Below are positions 20,904-31,651 of a stretch of DNA of 64,000 bases, piece by piece (the stretch's first letter is position 1; each line of letters opens with the position of its first letter). The position numbers and the translations under genes were made by a program. The notes below the pieces were generated by a model. It saw only the letters and a list, made by a program, of their open reading frames with translations, did not search any database and was not told the DNA's origin. This DNA is from Avena insularis (taxonomy: Eukaryota > Streptophyta > Magnoliopsida > Poales > Poaceae): assembly GCA_023614405.1 (NCBI GenBank), contig CM042684.1, positions 537,028,682-537,092,681 of the forward strand, given 5' to 3'.

Positions 20904-22458
20904 AGAGCATCTCTAACAAAGACCGTAAACAGTCCACCCATCTGCGTTTCGCGCAATAGTCGGTCCCTCTAGTGAACCCCGTATAAGGTGACGGCATTCC
21001 CGTTCCCCTCTCCTCCTCCCGCCCGCCGCCAGCGGCATTCCCCGCCGCGGATCCCATCCTTTGCAGCCCGATTTGTAGGCGCACTGAAGCGGATCCGACA
21101 GATCAACCATTTATGGAGCCAGTTCTGTAGTCGGGAGCGTTGCCGCCTCGTGAGCCACCGACAAGGTATGAACTTGTTCAATCTCCCCCGCCACGGCTAA
21201 ATTTCAAGGATTTCGACGGCCGTATTTGCGTGATTCAGATGAGTTCGTCGTTGACAGAGAGCGAGGAGATGTACTTGGAGAACTCCTCCGACGACAATGA
21301 TTCGATCCTCGACGACCTGCTCCACGATGACGACATCGAGCATCTGGCCGTCATTCTCGCCGTCAAGGAGGTCGAGGATAGGAGGAGGATGTTGTTGAAT
21401 CGGTGCCGTGGATCGGTGCCCGGCCGGATTGGTCTCCCGCGCAACAGCTGGCAAGGCCACCAGTTGCTGATGCAAGGCTACTTCGTCGAAGTACCGACCT
21501 ACCCCCCCTCCCGCCCCTCGCGCATCTCTTCCGTAGGCGGTTCTGAATGCAGCGAGAGTTGTTCGTTAAGCCGTGGCATCTCAAGACCTCTGGATTTGGC
21601 ATTTTTTTTTTGGCTTGTCGGGATCACTCAATGACATCTATATCGATCCCATCTGTTTACAAGACTTGCCATGGAGATGCACCAGCTTGCAATTATAAAG
21701 TCATGAACAATGACTACACCATGGAGTATTATGTAGCCGATGGCATATATCCAGATTAGGCACCTTTGGTGAAAACCATTCATGCCCCTGAAACAAGGAA
21801 AGAAGATGTTTTTTCCAAGGCTCAAGAGACTGCTCGAAAGAATATTGAAAGAGCTTTTGATGTTTTGCAAGCTAGGTTTGCTTTTATGTGAGGCCTTGGT
21901 CGTTACTAGGAAATTAAGTCCCTTAGAAACATTATGACATGTTGTATCATTCTGTACAATATGATCGTCGAGGATGAGAGAGGGTTAGAATTGGTACGCT
22001 TCTACGACTATGTTGGAACCGAGTGAGCCTAGAAAGGAACTCAGACCGTCTTCAAGCATTTCTTGACTCATACAAAGAAATTGAACACAAGGGCAACCAC
22101 AACCAACTCTAAAAAGATTTGATTGACCAGCACCGGCAGCGGCATGACCTTCAATGATGTTTCATTTGTGTGTACCAGAAACCATTTGTGTAAAACATTT
22201 ATTTGATCAATCTATTTGTGTAATAATTTTTTTTCATTTGATGTGGATGATTTGTATAATAATTTGTTAACTATTTGCTATCATTTTTATTTGTGTAATA
22301 TGCTAAAATCTTTAAATCCACGCTTTAGCGTTTTGAATCTATGTCTCCTTTTACGGGTCCAGTTTGCGGGCATCGTTCTGTGCCGGCTGTTTCGCGAACT
22401 ACAAAACCGTTTTATTGTGGACGGTATCCGTTTTTTACAGTTCGTGAGTTTACAGTCT
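20904..22458 (+). mobile_element. PIF/Harbinger transposon relic
   Basis: The left terminus is GAGCATCTCTAACAAAGACC preceded by TAA, the target site type of PIF/Harbinger. The right end is incomplete: GTTTACAGTCTT at 22446-22457 matches the inverted subterminal sequence, but the last ~14 bp are missing and unrelated sequence follows. The element carries a plus-strand transposase relic and is not mobile as read. Confidence 0.75.
21239..22110 (+). pseudogene. PIF/Harbinger DDE transposase, internally deleted
   Basis: The N-terminus MSSSLTESEEMYLENSSDDN and the block RCRGSVPGR...HQLLMQGYFVE.PTYPPS are the typical start of grass PIF transposases. A stop follows RRRF, then MQRELFVK joins abruptly (about 21560-21600) to the late domain GLSGSLNDI. 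Later pieces read YTMEYYVADGIYPD, ETARKNIERAFDVLQARF and NMIVEDERG, separated by stops. The N-D of the second catalytic Asp motif and the Glu of NIERAF remain, but the whole first catalytic block (the G-x-L-D-C region) is gone. The enzyme would excise and insert PIF elements at TWA sites; this copy is dead. Confidence 0.85.
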
Positions 22459-22459
22459 T

Positions 22460-24136
22460 AATTTGGAGGCACCCTTACAACAAGTTCAAGGCACACATCC
22501 ACAACTTAATTGGATATGCTCCCGAATCCAAGCAAACTGTCACACAATCAAAGAGAAGTTTGTAATAACCAAAACAAGGCCTAGAGTTTCCAATGAAACC
22601 TTAGAGCAAGGTCAAGTGAATGAGGGGGGAATAAAGATCTGTCTTGATGATGTAGTAGATCAAGGTCTTCTCCTCCTATTCCTCAAAGATCAGCGACTTT
22701 GGATGGTTGGATGAAGAGATCTTGAAGTTTTGGTGGCTCCAATGGTGTGATCTTTCTTTTCTGAAACGAGCAGCTCGAGGTTGAAGACGAGGTCCCCTTT
22801 TTTATAGACCTCATAGCCGTAGACCGTTTTCTGACCGTTGGGAATCTTCCACGGACTGGCAGACCGGAGACTCCGGCCCATCTCCAGTCCATGTGCGGAC
22901 CAGCTCTCTGACAGACTCGGACAGTGTCTTGACGCTCACTCCGCCGTCACGTCGTATCGTATTTACCGGAGTCAGCTCGATTCCAAGAAAACTCGTACTA
23001 GTAGAGTAGTAATTAAAACTGGTAATTTACGGTTTCGAAAAAAAAGAAAAAACCATCGGCGGGTGGATTTGGTGAGGAAAGCGCGCGCAGTATGTTTTTA
23101 CTGGTACTACTAGCTCTCGCACGCGCCAAGGTGTGGGCCCCACCCACCCACTGCGGAGTGAGGAGTGAGGCTCCGCTCCCTTTCACCAGTAGTAGTAGCT
23201 CGCACATTGCTGCACGCCCTGACGTGGCTCGATCGATCGATCGATCGATCGACACGCATCCACCAAAATGTGCTGCTACGGACCCCGCACCGCATTGATG
23301 CCAGCCAGCCAGCAAAGCAACCCAACCAACAAGTGTTTGTTGGTGCATGCTATGCATGATGGGACACGCCATATACTCCCTCCATTTTTCTACTACTAGC
23401 AACGGCTCGACTCGATCCGGCCGCCGAACCACCCCGTCGTCAATTGGAGTATAATATTCTCTTAGATTTTGTGAAACGAAACACAAAAAATGTACTAGTA
23501 TTTAGATACTACTACTATATTTGTTTCACAAAAATCACTATAAAACATCTTATAGTATTATGAAACGCAGAAAAATAAGACATCCTAAACTTATTCACGT
23601 TTTCAAAGATCAGGTTCATAGAAAAAGGGTAAGTTTTAGTTTTAAAAATTCTATGTCTGACAGCATGTGATGTGTATACACTCTCGAGAGGTGTTCTACT
23701 TTAACCAAAAAATATTTAGCTATGTTGCACATCTTGGCAGCAAATCCCATTCACGCTTCCATATGTACAAGGACCAAGATTATCCAATCACTACTATTGG
23801 AGGCTGGGTTCACGCGTGCACGCTCGCGCCGGGCGGTACTCAGGCGGCCAGACGGGTCCCGGTGCAGAATAACTATTCTACGGTAGGTACCACGTGGCAC
23901 CTTTTGCACCTCCCGTCAGGGCATTTTTGCTAATCGAGTTGAGGGAGGGATAACTTTTACGATGCGGGTTTACAGATAGGTATATTTGTAAAAAAAGCCC
24001 CGCCGACGGTAGCAGTCTCGGACAAATCTAATTTTGCAGGCACACCTACCCCTCTTATCGGCCGTTCTAGGTCGGCTCATCACGAGGAAAAACTGAAGAG
24101 AAAACCAGCTGGCGTGTCTCACACTCTAGCTAATAA
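22460..24136. other. Repeat-like intergenic sequence, class unclear
   Basis: 22.56-22.95 kb resembles an LTR or untranslated repeat but shows no termini I can support. A (GATC)n run lies at about 23227-23252. A short AT-rich palindromic stretch at 23455-23580 has matching arms around CACAAAA. No coding sequence was recognised. Confidence 0.4.
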
Positions 24137-25301
24137 GAGCAACTCTAGCGAATACTGTAAATCGGCAAACTGAAAAACACGAGTACAGTCATCTTTATTC
24201 GCGTTTTGAGCATTGCGGCGCAGATCAGTGCCTATAATACAAACTGATAAATTCGAAGTTTAAATTTGAACAGCTCGCGGGGAATTCCAAGTTCGATCAT
24301 AGTCACATACATACATACATAGGCAGCGGCACAAAAGCGGCTCACATTTACATTAATTAACGGATAATTAGAAAGGCCTAGCTACTGCGGCGTCCGCGGG
24401 GTCAAAATGGAGCTCGGCGGCGAGCTCGGGGACGCGGAGTAGCTCCGGCGACGGCGAGGACATCACTCGCCGGTGAGGTCGCCCAGCACCACAGCGTCGG
24501 TGCGCGCCGCTTCCTCCCTCACGATGCGGCGGTTCACGAGCTCCATGGCACAACCAGTCTCCTCCTGCTCGCGGTCGATCTCGTACTCACGGTCAAGCTC
24601 AGACTCGCACAGGAGCATCTCCACCACGAGGCGCTGCGCGAGTAGTCGGCCTATACGATGGCCTGGGTGTGCGGAGGGGAGGGTGAGCTCCACTCGTCGG
24701 AGGGCGAAGGAGAGGGAGGCGAGCGCGGAAGGGCGTTCAGGCGTCTGGCGTACCTGCGGAGGGCTCCGGGCCTTGGCGAATGGAACCATTACGCGTCTGG
24801 CGTGCAGCGATGGCAGCGGCGACAAGTCACGGTTGCACCACTTCAGCGTCGCGCGCTTCTTCGCGCCCACCGACCGGCGGCGCTTCTTCTCGACCTCGTC
24901 GAAGCTGCACCGGCGCGGCGTCCTCTCATCCTCGCGGTCGCGACCGCCCCCGCCGCCTCTGACGCGCCCACCGCCTTGCCCAAAGTGGCCGTGGGGTCCA
25001 TGCGCGCACTCCATGTCGGATCTGGAGCTCGAGCTCGACGAATCGCTCGCCGAAGATGGGGTAAGGTCGCGGTTGCGGCTAGGGTTTGCGGAGGAGCGAG
25101 TGCGGATTTGTGACCCGCACCCGCCGTCGTGGCCGGTACATACATATACTGGGCTAGCTGGGCGGTAACGGGCCACGGTAAAAAAATTCAAAGGTCGGGC
25201 CGCGATACAGGTACTGCTAGCTCGTCCGAGTTGGGCCGAAACTATAAATCCGCCGGCATTTCACAGTTCCAGTGGATTTACAATATCTTCTAGAGTTGCT
25301 C
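24137..25301. mobile_element. Complete TIR element (PIF/Harbinger type) carrying an ORF
   Basis: The left terminus GAGCAACTCTAGCGAATACT and the right terminus (reverse complement GAGCAACTCTAGAAGATATT) pair over about 27 bp with a few mismatches. TAA flanks both ends (24134-24136 and 25302-25304), the TWA target type of PIF/Harbinger. The 1165-bp element has no transposase but a long GC-rich minus-strand ORF, so it is a non-autonomous, cargo-bearing element. The related end at 10552 shows that it is one of a family. Confidence 0.8.
24463..25014 (-). CDS. Unknown grass ORF carried by a TIR element
   Basis: I take the Met at 25014 (MECAHGPHGHFGQGGG) as the start; the same frame is open to 25191 but runs into the terminal repeat region. 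The predicted protein is about 183 residues. It has a Gly/Arg-rich start, a basic segment (RCSFDEVEKKRRRSVGAKKR), and an acidic helical end (LLCESELDREYEIDREQE, then ELVNRRIVREEAARTDAVVL) closing in LGDLTGE. There are no internal stops. The layout, basic middle plus acidic helical tail antisense to the element's left end, parallels the broken ORF at 10806-11492. I do not recognise the function. Confidence 0.45.
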   Translation of the reverse strand: MECAHGPHGHFGQGGGRVRGGGGGRDREDERTPRRCSFDEVEKKRRRSVGAKKRATLKWCNRDLSPLPSLHARRVMVPFAKARSPPQVRQTPERPSALASLSFALRRVELTLPSAHPGHRIGRLLAQRLVVEMLLCESELDREYEIDREQEETGCAMELVNRRIVREEAARTDAVVLGDLTGE

Positions 25302-25329
25302 TAAGTAGTTGCCACCGCGATAGCCGCTG

Positions 25330-27010
25330 TTGTGTTGTCATACTTGTGTGGTTTTTCCAACGTTCATGTTGTCGTGGTAGCTGCCACCATGATAGCCGCT
25401 GTTGCGGTTGCTGTCGTCGCGTCTATCAGAGTAGCTAGCCGCGACAATGTCGACTCCATCGTGGCCATCGTAGTCATGCATTCTACGTTTTCCTCGGCGG
25501 TCACATCTACGACCTTGATCATATTCTCGTCCGACCATGCACGGCTATTTTGGAGGGAGTCCTCGCCATCCTCCCATCAGTTGGTGATGTCCATCAGGTG
25601 GCCGATGGTGCTTGGCTTTATGCATCCAAGCTCTTCCTTGAGCTTGCGCTGGCGGACACCGCCGGTAAACACGTCGATCGCCCGCTCTTCAGAGATGTCC
25701 TCTGCAGAGTTTCAAATGATGGACCAATGCTGGATGTATGATCAAAGGGACTTGCCGGGTCGTTGGGTACACGCCCGCAATTCTTCAATGGATACAGGTC
25801 GTTTGTATGTGCCATTGAAGTTCCAGACAAAGCTATACACCAATTCCTCCCAAGCACGGATTGAGCTGGAAGGGAGACTGTTGAGCCAGGCGCGTGCGGC
25901 ACCCTTTAGTTCTGGTTGCATACACTGCATGGCTATCCTCTTGGATCCGTCATAACACATGACAAACTGCAGGTGGTCATCTAGCCAGGTTTTTGGCTCG
26001 TGGAGACCATCAAACTTTGGGTTATCCGAAGGTAACTTGATACCCTTCGGCATCCGAGTTTACCGTATAGCACGGATGCAGCATATAGCACCACAGAGTT
26101 CAGTGTTTTTGCCGCCGGAATCGGTGGAGTAGGCGCGTTTCGTGCGTGATTTGTCAACTTTACATTGCGTGATCTTGTCACGAGCGTCGTAGTCGTGGTC
26201 TCTCCGCCATGGGCTACGGCGGCACCATGGGGTTCGTCATCCCGTGCTGGCGAGTAGTTGTTCTTCCGCACCGCATGTGATTTGGTCGGCTCTTTAGCGG
26301 CTCCCTCGTGAGTGCCGTTTCAACCGGTCCGAGCCCAGCAATGGCAGATCTATGGATGGCGGACCGTGGGTCCCCTGCCTCAGGTGGGTTGGACAACAAC
26401 TAAGTGGTAGCCGCGATGATGGCAGCCTACGGAGTCTTGAGCACCATGTTTCCCCGCGAGTCCATCAACATGAACGAGAAGTCGAGGTTTGGGCTAGCGC
26501 TACGCCTGGCCTCCTCGTCCATTAGATGTGTCCGAGAGCGCCTCTTGTGTGCTCTAGTGTGGTGGTTCCCATTTGAAGAGGATCTGCCGATTGAAGAAAG
26601 TTATGCCCGTCGGGCGCTTGACTCATTGGCGAGTCGCTGACGTTCTTCGAGCTCGTTGTGTAGTGTAGCGCTTGCTGGCGACAGTACTCCTTTTCTAGGT
26701 ACTAGTGATACGCAATCAGCATCTCGCGTGACACGTATGCTGCCAGCAGGGTGTCCTTTAGGGCTAGTTTGACCCTTGCCCCTTCGTCGTTCGAGAGATG
26801 GATCTGTAGGCGCTCGTTGGGGTCATCGCGACTTGCCCCATTCCCAGTTGGTTCGGTGCTAGCGTCGACGTCGCTGCCAGCGTTGGCATAGATGTTGGCA
26901 CAATGGTAGTGGTTGACGTAGATATTGCTTCCGCATCTCTCTAGATCGGATCCGACGTCATCGTATCCTTCGAGTGGGTTGTTTAGATCGGAGTCTTGAC
27001 TGTTGTTGCT
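25330..27010 (-). pseudogene. Ty3/gypsy retrotransposon gag relic
   Basis: The best segment (26053-25742) reads MPKGIKLPSDNPKFDGLHEP and then GAARAWLNSLPSSSIRAWEE and FNGTYKRPVSIEELRACTQ. This is a characteristic gypsy Gag core (retrotransposon gag domain). To its left the frame continues in pieces towards 25335. To its right (27028-26702) an N-terminal Gag region begins MGGTEDSNNSQDSDLNNPLE. Frames are broken by several indels and stops. No LTRs, protease or polymerase of this element are visible, so it is a fragment. Confidence 0.8.
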
Positions 27011-27640
27011 ATCTTCGGTCCCTCCCAAACTGAAGAGTTTATTATCTTGGAAGGCTGCATCTAATACATTTGCTACTGAGAGTAATGAACGTCACCGTGG
27101 GATGATAGTTCCTGGTATTTGCAAAATCTGTGGCATTGAGGGAGGAGGATATGGTGCACGCTCTATACAAATGCCCCATACTAATCACCTATGTTCTACT
27201 ATGCGTCAACTTTGGGTTACTCCAACTGATACAGACATCCAGGTTCCGACGACAGTGTCCTGGTTCCGGTCCGTTATTCTCTCTATACAGGAAAATATGA
27301 TCAATATTGTGATGGATGTTACTCTGTTGGAGGATTTGGTATTCTCGGAATGAAGCCACACATGACAAACCACTACCTGCTGTTGGTGGTTCAGTTAACT
27401 TTTTATGTGGTTATTTGAAACTACCGAGGATTACTAAGGACTCAACGACCGACCAGATTTTGAAGGGAAAACAACCTGTGCTAGTGATGCCTTCATCTTG
27501 TGCTCAAGACCACCACTCCAGAGTTGCCTGCCCTAAACTACAAAGCCCCTTCCGACGATCCTCTTTGGCCGCTGCAACGTCTGAGGCTTTCCACAAGGAG
27601 GTCATGCAGTTCCGATCGATATGATGAAATGGCCACTACT
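27010..27640 (+). pseudogene. LINE ORF2 C-terminal fragment (zinc-binding RT region)
   Basis: The frame reads LLSWKAASNTFATESNERHR, then a C-x-x-C (GICKICGIEG) with a following H-x4-H-like pair, WRIWYSRNEATHDKPLPAVG and GKQPVLVMP. This is the zf-RVT and linker region typical of grass L1-type LINEs. A frameshift near 27315 separates the two halves. The same lesion is found in the related fragment at 43735, so the two are copies of one dead element. The fragment ends near the Copia insertion at 27686. Confidence 0.75.
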
Positions 27641-27685
27641 GCCACCCAACATGCATGCATGCATGAACTATTTTGCTGTGCCGCT

Positions 27686-27813
27686 TGTTAGGGTAATAGA
27701 TCTCTTGTATTACCAGAGGGCCAAAGGCCAGAATATATAGTACATGTACAGGTGCAAATATACAGAAAGCCCCCTAACATATGGGGAAACTACAATATAC
27801 AAATACTCTAACC
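27686..27813 (-). repeat. 3' LTR of the short-LTR Copia
   Basis: The LTR begins TGTTAGGGTAAT; its inner end is ACTCTAAC followed by CCCCCTCAAACTC, the complement of the polypurine tract. It has lost the final A seen in the partner LTR. Confidence 0.9.
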
Positions 27814-27834
27814 CCCTCAAACTCATGGTGGATC

Positions 27835-29976
27835 CACAACACTGAGTTTGGAGAGTAAGAAATCATGCTGAGCGCGGGTTTGTGTCTTTGTAAAGAAATC
27901 TGCCAACTGCAAGTCTGAAGGCACATAATAGAGCGCAACAACCTGATCCTACACCTGAGCACGTGTATAAAAAGCATCAACACCAATATGCTTGGTCAGC
28001 TCATGCTTGACTGGATCACGTGCAATACTGATAGCACATGTACTGTCTGACAAAAGTGGAGTGGATGTCGTAACAAAGACCCCAAAATCTGCAAGCAACC
28101 ACCGTAACCAGGTCACCTCAGCAGTCACCGAAGCCATAGCCCGCAACTCAGCCTCAACACTCGAACGGGAAACCGCTACCTGTTTCTTCGTCTTCCAAGC
28201 AACAAGCGAACCACCAAAAAACACACAGTAAGCAGAAAGTGAACGACGATCCGTAGGATCATTCGCCCACGTAGCATCCGAGTAGCACTGGAGCTGGAGA
28301 GAGCTAGAACAAGGGAAGAAAAGGCGACGAGTAATCGTACCACGAAGATAACGAAGGACACGGAGGAGATGACCGTAGTGAACAGTGGTAGGAGCTGAGA
28401 CAAACTGGCTCAGAATATGAACAGGATAAGAGATATCAGGACGGGTGACAGCAAGATAAACAAGACTCCCAACAAGATGGCGATAACGAGTGGGATCGGG
28501 AAGAGGATAACCATCCGTAGGATGAAGCTTAACATGAAGCTCCATAGGAGTCTCAACGGTGCGCTCATCCGCAAGAGCAGCCCGAGCAAGAAGATCCTGA
28601 ATATACTTTTCCTGAGAGATAGAAAACCCATCAGAAGTGGAGGAAACCTCAATCCCAAGAAAGTAGCGAAGAGGACCAAGATCAGTCATAAGAAACTGAT
28701 CACGAAGACAAGCCTTGACAAAGGCAATATACTCAGGATCATCACCAGTAATGATCATATCATCAACATAGAGAAGGAGAAGAGTGCGTCCACAAGGTGA
28801 AGTGTGAACAAAAAGCGCTGGATCATGAGAACTAGGAGAGAAACCAGCAGCAGTCACCACAGAGGCAAAGCGCTCAAACCAGGCACGAGGGGCCTGTTTC
28901 AGGCCATAAAGGGAACATCGAAGACGACAAACCATCCCATTGGAAACAGAATACCCAGGAGGAGGCTGCATATAAACCTCCTCACTCAACTTGCCATTAA
29001 GAAAAGCATTCTGAACATCAAGCTGAGACACAGACCAGCGTCGGACAGAAGCAACAGCAAGAAAATGCATACAGTGGTCATATGGGCCACAGGAGCAAAG
29101 GTCTCATCATAGTCACGACCATGTTCCTGCTGAAAACCACGAGCCACAAGACGCGTTTTATAGCGCTCAAGAGATCCATCAGAGCGGGTCTTAATTTTAT
29201 AGACCCACTTACACGTGATAGGACGAACACCGGAAGGAGGAGAGACAAGATCCCAGGTGCCAGTGCGCTCAAGCGCAGCGATCTCCTCAGCCATGGCAAG
29301 CTGCCATTCAGGATGACACGCGGCATCCCGATACGAAATCGGCTCGGAGACTACAAAGAGACCATACTGACTAGGGAGTAACGATGCAGGAGCACGTATT
29401 GACGAACAGGCCGTGAGGAAGAAAGCTCATCCGCGGAAGATGACTCATCAGAAGAGGAGGAAGAAGGAGTCGCGGAGGAAGGATCCGAAGCCGGAGACCG
29501 AGGAGAATTAGGGGAACTAGACGGAGGAGAGGAGGTCGCCAAAGACAAAGGAGGCGTAGCAGAAGGAGGTGGAGGAGGTGGAGGAGAAGGGACAGCGGAA
29601 GGTATATCAGGAAAAAGAAGAAAAGAGAGATCATCCGTTGGGTAAGTACCAGAGGTGGGGCGAGGATATAAAGGACGCGTCTCATCGAACGTGACATCAC
29701 GAGAGATGCATCTGACGACCAGCGGGTCCCAACAGCGATAGCCCTTATGCTCATCACTATAGCCAAGAAAAACACACTCAACGGTGGCGGTTAGTTTGGT
29801 GCGTTCACGGGGAGGAAGAAGGACATAAGCGCAGCAACCAAATAAGCGAAGAAGAGTAGTCCGGACAGAGCCGGAGGCGCCGAGTGGAATGCCACCCTGA
29901 AGAGCAGTTGAAGGCTAGATATTAATGAGGTAAGTCGACATAGCGACAGCCTCAGCCCAAAAATGCGGCGGAAGAG
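27835..29976 (-). pseudogene. Copia pol: integrase C-terminus, reverse transcriptase, RNase H
   Basis: From the right, the frame gives FWAEAVAMSTYLIN and LLRLFGCCAYVLLPP (late integrase) and a Ser/Pro-rich linker (29351-29640). RT follows: ITCKWVYKIKTRSDGSLERYK, QLDVQNAFLNGKLSEEVYMQ, YGLKQAPRAWFERF and the catalytic [12 protein letters not shown] (about 28750). The RNase H end has SRSSVEAELRAMA, LLSDSTCAISIA and HELTKHIGVD. The frame is open over 373 codons (29070-27949), but a frameshift near 29070-29095 separates PVAHMTTV from HFLAVASVRRW, and a stop follows FYTRAQV where the family reads on. These lesions make it non-autonomous. Confidence 0.9.
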
Positions 29977-31651
29977 TGAAGGGTTTCGCAGCATAGTAAA
30001 TCAAAATTTTCTACGGAAGCGAACAGAGGGAAAGCCAAGATCTAATCTAGGAGATGCAAACAACGAGAGAGATTGGATTAGATCTTCATACCCTTGAAGA
30101 TTACCGCCAATGCGTTAAATGCGGAGCGTGGGTGATGTAGTCGTACTCGCTTCTCCTCCTCGCGATCCGATCCGATCTAGCACCACAAGTGGCGGTGCCT
30201 CCGTGAGATGCACACGTGCAGCACCTCGACGTCTCCTCCTTCCTTGGACCAGCAAGTATGGTGGAGAGATGGATTAGATCTACAACACGACGGCGTGGTG
30301 TATATGGTGGAGAATTTTCTGCGAAGGCTTCGCCTACAAGCAGTCGGAAGGGAGAGAGGAAGGCAGCAGGGTTACTAGGGCTTGGAGGGAAGGTGTGTGG
30401 GGTTGGTGCCCCACCCTCTTTATATAGAGGGGTGCAGCCTAGCCCTCCTCCAAGTCTATCTCAAGTTTAAGCGATTTAAACTTATCCCTTATCTAGAAAT
30501 TCTATCTCTAGATTTAAGCGATTTAAATCTTATCTAGAATAGGCTGGGCCCTATGGGGCCTTGTGCCCCTATTGTCTGAGACCAGACCTCCCCTCATCCC
30601 ATGCCCCTCTCGGAAGGTGGGACCACGTTGGCCCCTTCGGAAGGTTCTAGAAGCTTCGGTACAATACCGATTAATCCGGAACAATTCGAACTCCAAAAAC
30701 TGCACCGCCTTATATGAATCTTATTCTCCGGACCATTTGAACCTCTCGTGATATCCGGATCCCATCCGAGACTCAACACAAATTCATAAACCAATTATCC
30801 AATCTATCCTAGCGTCAAGACACGTTAAGTGTGTGACCTATGAGTTCGAGAATATGCGACATGATCTTCTATCAATAATTAACAGGTGTCAGGCACCCAT
30901 ATTGACTCCACACATTCATCGATGATCATATCGGATGAACCACGATGCCAGGATTCTATCAATCACATATATATATTCCCTTCGTCTCTCGATATTTTAC
31001 TTGCGCGAGATTCGATCGTCGGTATCGTCATAAATAGTTCAATCTCGTTCTCAGCTTGTACTTTACTCGTTGAGTAGTCCAATATCACTTTGTGATTAAG
31101 TCCTTAACAACATGATTTCAAGCGGTGTTGATATCGATTACGAGTGGGCCAGTATATCTCTCCGACTTGGGAGGGACAAATTCCATCTTGATACATACAA
31201 CCCATGAGATACTTTCCGATCACCGAGAGACACCTTTATGATCACCCTCTCATAGGATGACGTTTGATGACCTCAAAGCTTTCTTCCGATACCGGGGAGT
31301 TGTATTATCTCATGGTCTAAGGAATACAATATTTGACATAGGAAAAGCTTATAAAGATGAACACAATGACACGATCTAATTGCTTCGCTTAGTTTGGGTG
31401 CATCCACCATATCATTCTCCCAATGATATGATCTCATTATCAATTGACAACTCATGTCTATGGTTAGGAAACCTTAACCATCATTGATCAAAGAGCTAGT
31501 CCATAGGCGTACTAGGGACACGGTGTTGTTCACAAACCACACAAGTATTAATGTTTCCGCTTAATACAATTCTAGCATGGAATATAAACTTTATCATGAA
31601 CAAGAATTATAATAATAACATCTTTATTATTGCCTCTAGGGCATAATTCCA
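29977..31651 (-). repeat. 3' LTR of the BARE-1-like element
   Basis: This is the ~1.68-kb LTR. Its inner end reads CATAATTCC then AGTCTCCCACTTGC, so the LTR start is TGGAATTATG and lacks the expected TGT (3-bp loss). The adjoining complement AAGTGGGAGA is the polypurine tract. Confidence 0.92.

Noticed and set aside
23227..23252. (GATC)n run as a regulatory palindrome cluster
   Set aside because: It is a simple tetranucleotide repeat; nothing around it suggests a promoter or binding array.
23375..23456. Stowaway MITE suggested by TACTCCCTCCATTTTT
   Set aside because: No matching inverted end; GTCAATTGGAGTA is too weak, so I treat the start as chance or a remnant.
28417..29112. Plus-strand Lys-rich ORFs in the Copia pol region
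   Set aside because: They are shadows of the minus-strand RT with its Y-V-D-D motif.
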